This document shows, piece by piece, positions 6,672 through 14,731 of a stretch of 16,158 nucleotides of DNA. The notes below the pieces were generated by a model that was given only the letters and a program-made list of their open reading frames with translations, had not been told where the DNA came from and made no database searches. The position numbers were made by a program, and so were the translations under genes. The DNA comes from Acidobacteriota bacterium (GTDB taxonomy: Bacteria; Acidobacteriota; UBA4820; DSQY01): contig JAEMPZ010000086.1 of NCBI GenBank assembly GCA_022759065.1, positions 1 through 16,158 on the forward strand, given 5' to 3'. Numbering within the stretch: position 1 is the first letter of the stretch; each line of letters starts with the position of its first letter.

Positions 6672-7446
6672 TAGCTTGCTTGTCCACTTTCCGGCGGAGC
6701 AAAACCCAAGCCCCCAAGGCCATGGCGATGGCGAAAACGGCCACGATCTGAGAGAGCGAAACGCGGCCGCCGAAATAGAGGCCCCTTACGGCGTCGCCTC
6801 GCCAGAACTCAAGAATGCCGCGCGCCGTGGCATAAAAGAGGACGTAAGACAGGAATATCTTGCCGGGGAAGGAGCGGCGCTTGTGAAAGAGCCAGAAAAG
6901 AACGCCGAAGATGGCGAAATCGGCGAGGCTCTCGTACACAGGCCACGGATGGATGCGCGTCCCGTCGCTGCAAATGTCCACCGCGGGGAAAACGAGCCCC
7001 CACGGAAGCGTCGTTGGCTTGCCGTAGCAGCAACCGGCAAAGAAGCAGCCCCAGCGCCCGATGCCCTGAGCCAGAGGCAGCGCCACGCCGGCGACGTCGG
7101 CCGCGCTCCAGAATGGTATTTTTGCTTTCCTTATGTACCAGAGCGCCACCAGCACTCCGCCGATAAAGCCGCCGTAGAAGGCGCCGAAGGAGCGCAGGTT
7201 CTCCACCATGAAGCGAACCGGATGGTCGGCGAACTCTCCAAAATCCCCAAGGACGAGCGCCACCTTGGCGCCCACGAAAGAGGCGAGAAGGGAGTATATG
7301 AAAAGGTCGGTCAGCTTCTCGGCGTCAAGCCCGGCCTGTGAAGCGAGAATGCGGGCGAGCCATAAAGCCATCATCGCGCCGAAGGCCAGGATAATCCCGT
7401 ATGTTCCTATCGGAAAGCCGAAGAGGTTAAAGAGTATCGGGTGCAT
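6664..7446 (-). CDS. lgt: prolipoprotein diacylglyceryl transferase
   Basis: This 260-residue integral membrane enzyme transfers diacylglycerol from phosphatidylglycerol to the lipobox cysteine of prolipoproteins, the first step of lipoprotein maturation. It begins HPILFNLFGFPIGTYGIILA as expected and has about seven membrane segments. The signature GIGRWGCFFAGCCYGKPT spans about 129-145 with Arg131, followed by HPWPVYE (166-172) and ARGILEFWRGD (208-218). The GCFxAGCCYGK form differs from the E. coli GRxGNF form and is found in many deltaproteobacteria and other non-enteric lineages. I chose the ATG at 7446, preceded by GGGGAGG. The longer in-frame version from 7530 adds a tail that overlaps lspA and lacks a site. 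It overlaps lspA by 20 bp and the pseudouridine synthase gene by 8 bp. Confidence 0.95.
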   Translation of the reverse strand: MHPILFNLFGFPIGTYGIILAFGAMMALWLARILASQAGLDAEKLTDLFIYSLLASFVGAKVALVLGDFGEFADHPVRFMVENLRSFGAFYGGFIGGVLVALWYIRKAKIPFWSAADVAGVALPLAQGIGRWGCFFAGCCYGKPTTLPWGLVFPAVDICSDGTRIHPWPVYESLADFAIFGVLFWLFHKRRSFPGKIFLSYVLFYATARGILEFWRGDAVRGLYFGGRVSLSQIVAVFAIAMALGAWVLLRRKVDKQANG

Positions 7447-7957
7447 GGTTTTCCTCCCCGTGCTCTTTTGCCTGAATTCCGCCATGGGATTGGGGGTTGG
7501 CGAAGAGGGCAAAAGCCAAGAGCAGAACAATGCCGGTGGAAAGACAGGAGTCGGCCACGTTGAAGGCCGGCCAGCCCCATTTCCCGGAGGGCAGGTGGAA
7601 GTAGAGAAAGTCCACGACGGCTCCGAGGCGAATTCGGTCGGCGAGATTGCCGAGAGCGCCTCCCAATATGGCGCTTATCAGCACAAGCTCGAACCGGCTG
7701 GCCGCCTTTGCGAAAAGGTATCCGATGAAGGCGAGGCCGGCCAAGGGCAGGACAAAAAAGATCGCCGCGCGCCAAGCTGGGGAGATATCCTGAAGGCTTC
7801 CCCACAGGCCGCCGGTGTTGAGCCAGTGGACGATAGCGAACCAGGAGAAGACCGGCCTTGATTCGCCGTTTGGGATGGCCGATGCGACCCAGGCCTTGGT
7901 CGCCTGATCGAGGGCGAGCACAAACCCCGAGATCAGAAGGTAAGGCCAGCGTTTCAT
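7427..7957 (-). CDS. lspA: lipoprotein signal peptidase (signal peptidase II)
   Basis: This 176-residue inner-membrane aspartyl protease cleaves the signal peptide from diacylated prolipoproteins, directly after Lgt acts. Four hydrophobic segments are visible. Conserved blocks are LDQATK (16-21), GGALGNLADRI (99-109), GAVVDF (112-117) and FNVADS (132-137), carrying the expected acidic catalytic residues (Asp116 and Asp136). The usual NxGxxF box reads NTGGLWGS (47-54), with Trp where Phe is common. The C-terminal tail after residue 155 is hydrophilic. I chose the ATG at 7957, which forms an ATGA overlap with the ileS stop and so is probably translationally coupled. A TTG at 7975 is the only nearby alternative. 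Its 3' end overlaps lgt by 20 bp. Confidence 0.95.
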   Translation of the reverse strand: MKRWPYLLISGFVLALDQATKAWVASAIPNGESRPVFSWFAIVHWLNTGGLWGSLQDISPAWRAAIFFVLPLAGLAFIGYLFAKAASRFELVLISAILGGALGNLADRIRLGAVVDFLYFHLPSGKWGWPAFNVADSCLSTGIVLLLAFALFANPQSHGGIQAKEHGEENHAPDTL

Positions 7958-10701
7958 TGAGTGGCTCTGGCGCAACGCGGGCAGAGCGGCCCGCCTTCAA
8001 CGGCCTGCGGCTGTGTTGTCACGACCCAACAACGTTGGCACTTCTCGCCAAGTGCTGGGAGAACCTCCGCCGCTGTTTCGCTCCCATCCACCCTCTGGAT
8101 CTCTACGGATGAAACGATGAAAACATCGGGCAAGATGCCTCGATGGGATTCCAGAAGCTCCATCACCGATTCATCCCCGGCCCGCAGCACAACTTTCGCT
8201 TCCAACGATTTGCCGATTTCTCCGCGCCGCCTCGCCTCTTCTAAAGCCTTGTTCACGATGTCCCTGATGGCGCGCAGCTTTTCCCACCGTTCTGTAAGGC
8301 CGTCGTCTGAAAGCCCGACGGGTTTGGGGAAGAGCGCCATGTGGACGGAGGGACATTCGCGGCCCGAGAGTTGCCCCCACGCCTCTTCCATCGTGAAAGG
8401 CAGGACCGGCGCAAGAAGGCGCAGCAAAGCGTCGGCGCAACGGTAGAGAACGGTTTGGGCGGAACGCCTCTCCGGCCAGTCAGCCTTTGAGCAGTATAGC
8501 CTGTCTTTAAGAATGTCGAGATAGAAGGCCGAGAGCGTCACGGCGCAGAACTGGAGCGTTTCGTGGTAAACAACGTGGAAGGCCATCTCTTCGTAAGCCT
8601 TCGTCACGCGTTCGATAAGCCGGTCCAGGAGCAAAAGGATGTACCTGTCAAGCTCGCCCATCGCCTCGGGGGCGGCCATATCCCTGGCTGGGTCGAAATC
8701 GTAGAGGTTCCCCAGCAGATAGCGCAAGGTGTTCCTGATCTTGAGGTAGGCTTCCGAGTTGCGGCCGATAAGGTCCCACGAGAAGCGCACGTCGTCGCGG
8801 TAATCAACCATGCTGACCCAGAGCCTCAAAATTTCGGCGCCGGCTTTCTTGACCACCTCCTCGGGGGCGATGACGTTTCCCATTGACTTCGACATTGCCC
8901 GCCCCTCGCCGTCGAGCACGAAGCCGTGGGTGACTACCTGCTTGTAGGGTGGCGAGCCGTTCAGCATCAAAGCGGTCAGAAGCGACGTGTGGAACCAGCC
9001 GCGATGTTGGTCGCTGCCCTCAAGGTAAATCTCGGAGGGCCATGGGTGGTTCTCGTCGTTGAGCACCGCCCTGTGGCTTACGCCGGAGTCGAACCAGACG
9101 TCCAGGATGTCCGTCTCCAGCACGAACTTCGTCCCGCCGCACTTTGGGCATGCGTACCCTTTTGGCAGGAAGCGCGAGGCGTCGCCCTCCCACCAGATGC
9201 CGGCCCCGCGTTCGTTTATTTGCTTGACCACCTTGTCGAAGAAGGACTGCTCCCTGACCGATTCCTCGCAAGAGGCGCAAGAGGCGACGGTGATAGGCAC
9301 TCCCCACTTTCGCTGCCGCGAGACGCACCAGTCGGGGCGGTTCTCGACCATGCCGTAGATGCGGTTGCGCCCCCATGGCGGAACCCACTTCGTGGCATCA
9401 ATGGCCTCAAGCGCCCTCTGGCGAAGCTCGTCGTGCTCCATCTGCATGAACCACTGCTTCGTGGCCCGGAAAATCAGCGGGTTCTTGCAGCGCCAGCAGT
9501 GGGGATAAGAGTGGCGAAGCGTCCCCGAGTGCAAAAGCGCGCCTTTTTGACGAAGAAGCTCAATAACTTTAGGGTTGGCGTCGAAGACGTTCTGCCCGGA
9601 GAAATGCTCGACCTCCTTGAGGAAGATGCCCTTTCCGTCAACCGGAGAAAGAATCGGCAGGCCGTACTTGACGCCGGAGATGTAGTCCTCCTGGCCGTGG
9701 CCGGGGGCCGTGTGAACGCACCCGGTGCCGGTGTCCGATGTCACGTATGTGGCGAGTATGCCCGCCGAATCGCGGTCAAGGAACGGGTGGCGAAAGCGGA
9801 CGCCCTCCAACTGCGCGCCCCTGAATTTGGCCACAGCCTCTCCCTTGAGGCCGGTTTCTTCAAGAAAAGCGGGCAAGAGCGCTTCGGCGACGATGTAGTG
9901 CTCGTTTCCGCACTTGGCCGCCACGTAGACGAAGTCGGGATGAAATGCAATCGCGAGATTGGCTGGCAGGGTCCATGGAGTCGTGGTCCAAATGACCGCC
10001 TTGGCATCGCCGGGAACTCCTTCCGGCAGCTTCTTTTCCTGGCCGGGCGCAAGCGGGAAAGCCACGTGGACCGTCGGTGACGTGTGCTCCTGGTACTCGA
10101 CTTCAGCCTCCGCAAGGGCCGTCTCGCAGTGGATGCACCACTGAACCGACTTCATCCCCTTGTAGGCGTACCCCTTTTGAAAGCACTGGATGAAAGAGCT
10201 TGCGATGGCCGCCTCGTAAGAGTACTCCATCGTCTTATATGGATTTTCCCACTCTCCGAAGACGCCGAGGCGGACGAACTCCTTTCGCTGCGCCTCTATG
10301 AACTTCTCGGCATAGGCGCGGCAGGCTTTGCGGAAAGCGTGGATTTCCATGTCGCGGACCTTGCGCCCCTGCTCTTTCTCGATCTGGAGTTCTATGGGCA
10401 GCCCGTGGCAGTCCCAGCCGGGGCGATAGGTGACGCGGTAGCCGGACATGGAGCGCGATTTTACGACAAAATCCTTCAATATCTTATTAAGGGCGTGGCC
10501 GAGGTGGATGTGGCCGTTGGCATAAGGCGGCCCGTCGTGGAAAGAGAAGACCGGCGCTTCCTTCCGAGCTTCCTGGATCCGCTTGTAAATCCCCTCTTTC
10601 TCCCAGCGCGCCAGCATCTCGGGTTCGCGCTGCGTGAGATTGGCCTTCATGGGAAATGGCGTTTTAGGCAGGTTCAAACTCGTTTTCCAGTCCGTTGCCA
10701 C
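7954..10701 (-). CDS. ileS: isoleucyl-tRNA synthetase
   Basis: This 915-residue cytoplasmic class I synthetase attaches isoleucine to tRNA-Ile. The HIGH-type motif is PPYANGHIHLGH (58-69). The editing domain shows TTTPWTLPAN (239-248) and GTGCVHTAPGHGQED (325-339), which clears mischarged valine. Other catalytic blocks are DWCVSRQRKWGVPI (457-470), DILDVWFDSG (531-540) and GSDQHRGWFHTSLLT (562-576). The KMSKS loop reads AMSKS (602-606). Zinc-type CxxC pairs occur at 475/478 and 518/521, and a C-terminal zinc finger uses Cys888, 891, 907 and 910. The length fits bacterial IleS. The start is GTG at 10701 with AGGGAGG seven bases upstream. It is the first gene of the leftward operon and is followed by lspA with an ATGA overlap. 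The leader is about 15 bases, too short for a T-box. Confidence 0.98.
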   Translation of the reverse strand: MATDWKTSLNLPKTPFPMKANLTQREPEMLARWEKEGIYKRIQEARKEAPVFSFHDGPPYANGHIHLGHALNKILKDFVVKSRSMSGYRVTYRPGWDCHGLPIELQIEKEQGRKVRDMEIHAFRKACRAYAEKFIEAQRKEFVRLGVFGEWENPYKTMEYSYEAAIASSFIQCFQKGYAYKGMKSVQWCIHCETALAEAEVEYQEHTSPTVHVAFPLAPGQEKKLPEGVPGDAKAVIWTTTPWTLPANLAIAFHPDFVYVAAKCGNEHYIVAEALLPAFLEETGLKGEAVAKFRGAQLEGVRFRHPFLDRDSAGILATYVTSDTGTGCVHTAPGHGQEDYISGVKYGLPILSPVDGKGIFLKEVEHFSGQNVFDANPKVIELLRQKGALLHSGTLRHSYPHCWRCKNPLIFRATKQWFMQMEHDELRQRALEAIDATKWVPPWGRNRIYGMVENRPDWCVSRQRKWGVPITVASCASCEESVREQSFFDKVVKQINERGAGIWWEGDASRFLPKGYACPKCGGTKFVLETDILDVWFDSGVSHRAVLNDENHPWPSEIYLEGSDQHRGWFHTSLLTALMLNGSPPYKQVVTHGFVLDGEGRAMSKSMGNVIAPEEVVKKAGAEILRLWVSMVDYRDDVRFSWDLIGRNSEAYLKIRNTLRYLLGNLYDFDPARDMAAPEAMGELDRYILLLLDRLIERVTKAYEEMAFHVVYHETLQFCAVTLSAFYLDILKDRLYCSKADWPERRSAQTVLYRCADALLRLLAPVLPFTMEEAWGQLSGRECPSVHMALFPKPVGLSDDGLTERWEKLRAIRDIVNKALEEARRRGEIGKSLEAKVVLRAGDESVMELLESHRGILPDVFIVSSVEIQRVDGSETAAEVLPALGEKCQRCWVVTTQPQAVEGGPLCPRCARATQ

Positions 10702-10722
10702 GCAAACCTCCCTTAAACCCTC

Positions 10723-10751
10723 ATTCTACGCCATTTAACCTTGCCGCTCAA
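10723..10751 (-). promoter_or_regulatory. putative sigma-70-type promoter of the ileS operon
   Basis: On the minus strand TTGAGC (10751-10746) and TAGAAT (10728-10723) are separated by 17 bases, matching consensus in four and five of six positions. The predicted start near 10716 leaves a leader of about 15 bases containing the ileS ribosome site. Its -35 is only nine bases from the -35 of the divergent nuo promoter. Confidence 0.6.
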
Positions 10752-10760
10752 GGGGCCGTC

Positions 10761-10790
10761 TTGACATAAAGCGGCATGGTGTGGTTAACT
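10761..10790 (+). promoter_or_regulatory. putative extended -10 promoter of the nuo operon
   Basis: A perfect TTGACA (10761-10766) is followed after 18 bases by TTAACT (10785-10790), preceded by TGG, the extended -10 dinucleotide pattern. The -10 itself is weak (three of six). The predicted start near 10797 leaves a leader of about 45 bases ending in the nuoA ribosome site, and places the upstream ATG at 10776 inside the promoter. Confidence 0.5.
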
Positions 10791-10802
10791 CCCCATCTAT
10801 TT

Positions 10803-10822
10803 CGGCGGACGACCGTCCGCCG
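10803..10822 (+). promoter_or_regulatory. GC-rich hairpin in the nuo 5' leader
   Basis: CGGCGGAC (10803-10810) and GTCCGCCG (10815-10822) are perfect reverse complements around GACC. The hairpin would start about six bases from the predicted transcript 5' end and finish eight bases before the AGGGG ribosome site (10831-10835) of nuoA. It is placed like a 5' mRNA-stabilising stem. As DNA it is also a dyad that a regulator could bind. Confidence 0.5.
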
Positions 10823-10841
10823 GCTCCATGAGGGGTGGCGC

Positions 10842-11198
10842 ATGATGGCGTACCTGCCTATCGGCATTTTCCTGGCTATAGCGCTTTTGATAGTGCCGCT
10901 GACGATGGTCATCGGCGCTTTTTTGCGTCCCAAGCGCTTTGACTACGTTAAGTTGCAGCCTTACGAGTGCGGCATTGACGTCCGCGAATCGCCGAGGGGC
11001 AACTTCTCGGTCCACTTCTACATCGTGGCGGTCGTGTTCCTGGTCTTCGACGTGGAAACGATCTTTCTCTTCCCGTGGGCCGTGGCTTTCGACAAGCTCG
11101 GCCTTTTCGGCGTGGTTGAGGTTTTCGTCTTTCTCGCCCTTTTGATCGCGGCCTATCTTTACGCCTGGATCAAGGGGGCGCTGAGGTGGGAAGCATGA
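10842..11198 (+). CDS. nuoA: NADH-quinone oxidoreductase subunit A
   Basis: This 118-residue inner-membrane subunit of respiratory complex I has three predicted membrane segments. The family signatures are visible: [20 protein letters not shown] after the first segment (the cysteine-bearing loop near the quinone cavity) and [19 protein letters not shown] in the second. I chose the ATG at 10842, with AGGGG six bases upstream. A longer in-frame start at 10776 adds residues unlike NuoA and lies within the promoter. It is the first gene of the operon, and its stop overlaps the nuoB start as ATGA. Confidence 0.96.
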   Translation: MMAYLPIGIFLAIALLIVPLTMVIGAFLRPKRFDYVKLQPYECGIDVRESPRGNFSVHFYIVAVVFLVFDVETIFLFPWAVAFDKLGLFGVVEVFVFLALLIAAYLYAWIKGALRWEA

Positions 11199-11809
11199 AC
11201 CCTGACCCCAACGGCGCCTCCTATCCTTCGTGGATTGGACTCGCCAAGCTCGACACGCTTTTTGACTACTGCCGCCGCAACAGCCTCTGGCCAATGACCT
11301 TCGGCCTGGCTTGCTGCGCCATCGAAATGATCTGCACCTCCTGCTCGCGTTACGACATCGCCCGGTTCGGTTCCGAGGTTTTTCGCCCGTCGCCGAGGCA
11401 GTCCGACGTGATGATCATCGCGGGGACCATCTCGCTGAAAATGGCGCCGATCGTCAGGCGCCTGTATGACCAGATGCCCGACCCGAAATGGGTGATAGCC
11501 ATGGGAAGCTGCGCCATCAAAGGTGGCCCCTACGACGACTACGCCGTCCTTCAGGGCGCCGGGCTGATCGTGCCCGTGGATGTTTACGTCTCTGGCTGCC
11601 CTCCGCGCCCCGAGGCTCTTCTTTACGCGCTGATGAAGCTTCAGGACAAGATTCGCAAGCCGGAAGTGGCGAAGGACCATTTTGGGCGGAGCGTCTTGAA
11701 AGACCGCCCCACCAAGGGATGGATGGCAAAGGGCGAGGAGCTTCCTGAAGTTGTCGCGCAGTATGAGAAGGCCGGGCACACGGTGCAGAGCGGCCAGATT
11801 TTGAAATGA
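11195..11809 (+). CDS. nuoB: NADH-quinone oxidoreductase subunit B (N2 cluster subunit)
   Basis: This 204-residue peripheral subunit holds iron-sulfur cluster N2, which passes electrons to quinone. The four ligands are visible: the tandem Cys40-Cys41 in [10 protein letters not shown], Cys106 in [10 protein letters not shown] and Cys135 in [10 protein letters not shown]. Residues from about 150 to 204 form a hydrophilic C-terminal tail, somewhat longer than in short NuoB forms. The ATG at 11195 overlaps the nuoA stop (ATGA), with GAGGTGGG just upstream. A GTG at 11186 is in frame but sits within that ribosome site. Confidence 0.97.
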   Translation: MNPDPNGASYPSWIGLAKLDTLFDYCRRNSLWPMTFGLACCAIEMICTSCSRYDIARFGSEVFRPSPRQSDVMIIAGTISLKMAPIVRRLYDQMPDPKWVIAMGSCAIKGGPYDDYAVLQGAGLIVPVDVYVSGCPPRPEALLYALMKLQDKIRKPEVAKDHFGRSVLKDRPTKGWMAKGEELPEVVAQYEKAGHTVQSGQILK

Positions 11810-11816
11810 GGGTTAT

Positions 11817-12527
11817 ATGAGCGACGAAAAGCCACCAGTGGAAACGCCGGCGCCTCCTGCCGCTGAAGCCGCCGCCCCGGAAGCGCAGGCCAAACCGGCC
11901 GCGCCGAAACCGCCCGCCCCAAAACCGGCGGCTCCCGCTGGCCCCAAGAAGTGGGAACCTTCGGGGGAGATTGCCGAAAACGGCGCGGCCGCGGCGCTCA
12001 AAGCCAAGTTCGGCGATGTTGTCACGGGCGTGAAAAGCCCTTGCAAGGAAGCAACGGTCCTTGTTCCAAAGGCCAGGCTCATCGAAATTCTCGCTTTCCT
12101 CAAAGAAGACGCGGCCTGCGCGATGGACTACCTCAGCGACCTGACCGGCGCCCACTACCCCAACAACGACAAGAAGTTTGAAGTGGCCTACCACCTCTAT
12201 TCGCTGACGCGCAAAGAGTCGTTGAGGGTAAAAGTGCAGCTTGATGATGGCGAGCCATGCCCGACGGCCACCGGAGTCTGGCCAGGGGCCGACTGGATGG
12301 AGCGAGAAGCCCACGACCTTCTTGGCATAGTTTTCGAAGGCCACCCAAACCTGAAGGTCATCCTCCTGCCGGAGGATTTCGATGGCCACCCGCTTCGCAA
12401 GGAGTTCCCTCTGGGCGGCGCGCAGGAAGAGATGATCCGTTCCAACAAATACGGCAAGCCGGTTTACCTTCCTGAAGAGATAGAGGAAGCAAGAAAGATC
12501 ATCGAGGAGCGCCGCCATGACAGCTGA
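11817..12527 (+). CDS. nuoC: NADH-quinone oxidoreductase subunit C (30 kDa)
   Basis: This 236-residue hydrophilic subunit belongs to the quinone module. The family core spans about residues 55-215. Its signature reads EREAHDLLGIVFEGHPNL at 162-179, followed by LPEDFDGHPLRKEFPL. His sits where Tyr, Phe or Trp is usual in the ERExxD motif. The first 45 residues are a low-complexity extension rich in Pro, Ala and Lys that is not part of the normal domain. NuoC is separate from NuoD here, unlike the fused NuoCD of E. coli. GAGG precedes the ATG by about seven bases, and the 3' end overlaps nuoD by 11 bp. Confidence 0.95.
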   Translation: MSDEKPPVETPAPPAAEAAAPEAQAKPAAPKPPAPKPAAPAGPKKWEPSGEIAENGAAAALKAKFGDVVTGVKSPCKEATVLVPKARLIEILAFLKEDAACAMDYLSDLTGAHYPNNDKKFEVAYHLYSLTRKESLRVKVQLDDGEPCPTATGVWPGADWMEREAHDLLGIVFEGHPNLKVILLPEDFDGHPLRKEFPLGGAQEEMIRSNKYGKPVYLPEEIEEARKIIEERRHDS

Positions 12528-13659
12528 GCAGCAGGCGGAAAAGGTTTCTCCCCTTCGCGAGATAATGGAGACGCGCGAAGTCGAGCTCAACCTGGGGCCG
12601 CAGCACCCCGCGACCCACGGGGTTTACCGCGCGTTGGTGAAGCTTGACGGCGAACGGGTTCTCGGCATGGAGTCCATCATCGGTTATCTCCACAGGGGAA
12701 TCGAGAAGTGGGCCGAGTATAGAAACTGGACCCAGGCTACCCCGATATTCGACCGGCTTGACTACGTGGGCGCCGTGCTGAACTGCCACGGTTACGTCGG
12801 CGCGGTCGAGAAGCTTCTGGGCGTTGAAGTGCCCAAGAAGGCGCAGTACATCCGCGTCGTGCTTGACGAGCTTCAGCGCATCGCGAGCCACCTCGTCTGG
12901 CTTGGCACCCACGGCCTCGACATCGGCGCGCAGTCAGTCCTCTTTTACGCCATCAGGGAGCGCGAGGCCATCATGGACCTCTTTGAGGCGATGCTGGGCC
13001 AGCGCCTGTTGCCGAACGCATACCCGATAGGCGGGGTCCGCTTCGACTTTCCGAAGGGGTGGGTCGAGGTTTGCCGCCGCCTTCTTGACGTTCTGCCCCA
13101 GCGCATTGACGAGTACGAGGGGCTTCTGACCGGCAACCGCATCTGGCGGCAGCGCACCATCGGCGTCGGGGTCATCTCGGCGAAGGACGCCATAGCGCTG
13201 AGTTTGTCCGGGCCGACGCTTCGTGGCTCCGGCGTCAACTTCGACGTGCGCAAGGCAATTCCCTATTCAAGCTACGAGGATTTTGACTTCGAAATCCCGC
13301 TCGGCCAGAACGGGGACGTCTTCGACCGGTACCTCTGCCGCGTTCGCGAGATGCGCCAGAGCCTAAGGATAATCAGGCAGGCTTTGGACGGAATGCCGGA
13401 GGGCGAACTTCGCGGCAAGGTGAGCAAGATCATCAGGCCTCCAGCGGGCGAGGCTTACTTCACGATCGAGGCGGCAAAGGGGCAGCTGGGCTTTTACATC
13501 GTCAGCGACGGGGGCGACAAGCCTTACCGCGTCCACGTCAAATCGCCCTCATTCGTCAACCTTCAGGGCATCGAAACGATGTGCAAGGGCAATCTGATCG
13601 CCGACGTGGTGGCGGTCATCGGCTCCCTGGACATCGTTCTTGGCGAAGTGGACAGATAA
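12517..13659 (+). CDS. nuoD: NADH-quinone oxidoreductase subunit D (49 kDa)
   Basis: This 380-residue subunit lines the quinone-binding pocket and is related to the large subunit of [NiFe] hydrogenases. NLGPQHPATHGVYR (25-38) carries His30 and His34, and DRLDYVG (79-85) carries Tyr83. Their spacing matches the His38 and Tyr87 quinone-headgroup ligands of Thermus Nqo4. IIGYLHRGIEKW (54-65) and the ending VVAVIGSLDIVLGEVDR are typical. The hydrogenase nickel cysteines are absent, as expected. GAGGAG lies seven bases before the ATG. The next gene, 14 bases on, is nuoH rather than nuoE. Confidence 0.98.
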   Translation: MTAEQQAEKVSPLREIMETREVELNLGPQHPATHGVYRALVKLDGERVLGMESIIGYLHRGIEKWAEYRNWTQATPIFDRLDYVGAVLNCHGYVGAVEKLLGVEVPKKAQYIRVVLDELQRIASHLVWLGTHGLDIGAQSVLFYAIREREAIMDLFEAMLGQRLLPNAYPIGGVRFDFPKGWVEVCRRLLDVLPQRIDEYEGLLTGNRIWRQRTIGVGVISAKDAIALSLSGPTLRGSGVNFDVRKAIPYSSYEDFDFEIPLGQNGDVFDRYLCRVREMRQSLRIIRQALDGMPEGELRGKVSKIIRPPAGEAYFTIEAAKGQLGFYIVSDGGDKPYRVHVKSPSFVNLQGIETMCKGNLIADVVAVIGSLDIVLGEVDR

Positions 13660-13673
13660 GGTAGGGGAACGGG

Positions 13674-14726
13674 ATGGACTTCGCTACGATCATGCAGTAC
13701 GTTGGATGGCCGCTCATCAAGATAGTCATCCTTTTGATTCCGGTGTTCACGGTCGTCGCCTACATGGTCTGGTTCGAGAGGCGGCTTCTGGCTTTCTTTC
13801 AGTCGCGCCTCGGCCCGAACCGCGTCGGGCCCCTTGGCCTCATCCAGCCGATCGCCGACGGCCTCAAGCTTTTTTTGAAGGAAGACCTCGTCCCGCTCAA
13901 CTCCAGGCCATTCCTTTTCAAGATCGCCCCCATTTTCGCCTTCTTCCCGGCTTTCGTCGGCTTCGCCATCGTCTCGTGGGCGCTGCCATGGGTGACGCCA
14001 TCGGGGAAGGTCCACCCCTTTGTTGTCGCCGACGTTGACTTGGGCATACTCTTCGTCCTGGCAATCTCCTCTTTGAGCATTTTCGGCATCATTCTGGCGG
14101 GCTGGTCCTCCGGCTCGAAGTACCCGCTCTTCGGAAGCCTGCGCTCCGCCAGCCAGATGCTTGCCTACGAGGTGCCGCTTACGCTTTCCGTCGTGGCGGT
14201 CGTCCTTTTGGCCGGCTCCTTCAGGCTGAGCGACATCGTCGCCGCGCAGCAGAAGATGGGGTGGTATTACCTCTTCCCCGGCATTCTCGCTTTCGGCGTC
14301 TATCTCGTTTCAGCCGTCGCCGAAACGAACCGCGTGCCGTTTGACCTGCCGGAGGGCGAGAGCGAAATCATCGGCTTCCACACCGAATATTCGGGCATGC
14401 GTTTCGCCTGGTACTTCGTGGGCGAATACGCCAACGTCACGCTGATAAGCGTTCTCGGAACGACGCTCTTTCTCGGCGGCTACGACATCCCCTTCGTGAA
14501 TGACGCCACTCTGTACGCGGCCCACCCGTGGCTCGCCAGCATTTTGGGCGTCGGTGTTTTTGCCGCGAAGGCGGCTCTCTTCGCGGTCTTTTTTATCTGG
14601 ATCCGCGCCACCTGGCCGAGGTACCGGTACGACCAGCTCTTAAAAATCGGCTGGGTGGTACTCCTTCCAATAGCCCTCGCCAACCTGGTTGTGGTGGCGC
14701 TTCTAAAGCTTTGGCTTCTGAGGTGA
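13674..14726 (+). CDS. nuoH: NADH-quinone oxidoreductase subunit H
   Basis: This 350-residue membrane subunit joins the peripheral arm to the membrane arm and forms part of the quinone chamber. About eight membrane segments are visible. Conserved blocks are WFERRLLAFFQSRLGPNRVG (33-52), PIADGLKLFLKED (59-71) and AETNRVPFDLPEGESE (216-231), followed by GFHTEYSGMRF (234-244). Between the last two only Ile-Ile occurs, where most homologues have Leu-Val-Ala, so this loop seems one residue short. A purine-rich site (TAGGGG) precedes the ATG. It follows nuoD directly, with nuoE, F and G absent. Confidence 0.97.
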   Translation: MDFATIMQYVGWPLIKIVILLIPVFTVVAYMVWFERRLLAFFQSRLGPNRVGPLGLIQPIADGLKLFLKEDLVPLNSRPFLFKIAPIFAFFPAFVGFAIVSWALPWVTPSGKVHPFVVADVDLGILFVLAISSLSIFGIILAGWSSGSKYPLFGSLRSASQMLAYEVPLTLSVVAVVLLAGSFRLSDIVAAQQKMGWYYLFPGILAFGVYLVSAVAETNRVPFDLPEGESEIIGFHTEYSGMRFAWYFVGEYANVTLISVLGTTLFLGGYDIPFVNDATLYAAHPWLASILGVGVFAAKAALFAVFFIWIRATWPRYRYDQLLKIGWVVLLPIALANLVVVALLKLWLLR

Positions 14727-14731
14727 CAGGA

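Noticed and set aside
7447..7530. Upstream in-frame start giving a 288-residue Lgt
   Set aside because: The extra residues are unlike Lgt, would overlap lspA by over 100 bases, and the ATG at 7446 has a strong GGGGAGG site.
8926..10080. 384-codon rightward ORF
   Set aside because: It is antisense to ileS, whose frame is unmistakable; long antisense ORFs are common in GC-rich genes.
10702..10722. Possible T-box or attenuator ahead of ileS
   Set aside because: The predicted leader is about 15 bases, far too short for a T-box, and no stem-loop fits between promoter and start.
14528..14731. N-terminal extension of NuoI from an earlier in-frame start
   Set aside because: This part overlaps the end of nuoH in another frame and is unlike NuoI, which starts naturally at 14732.
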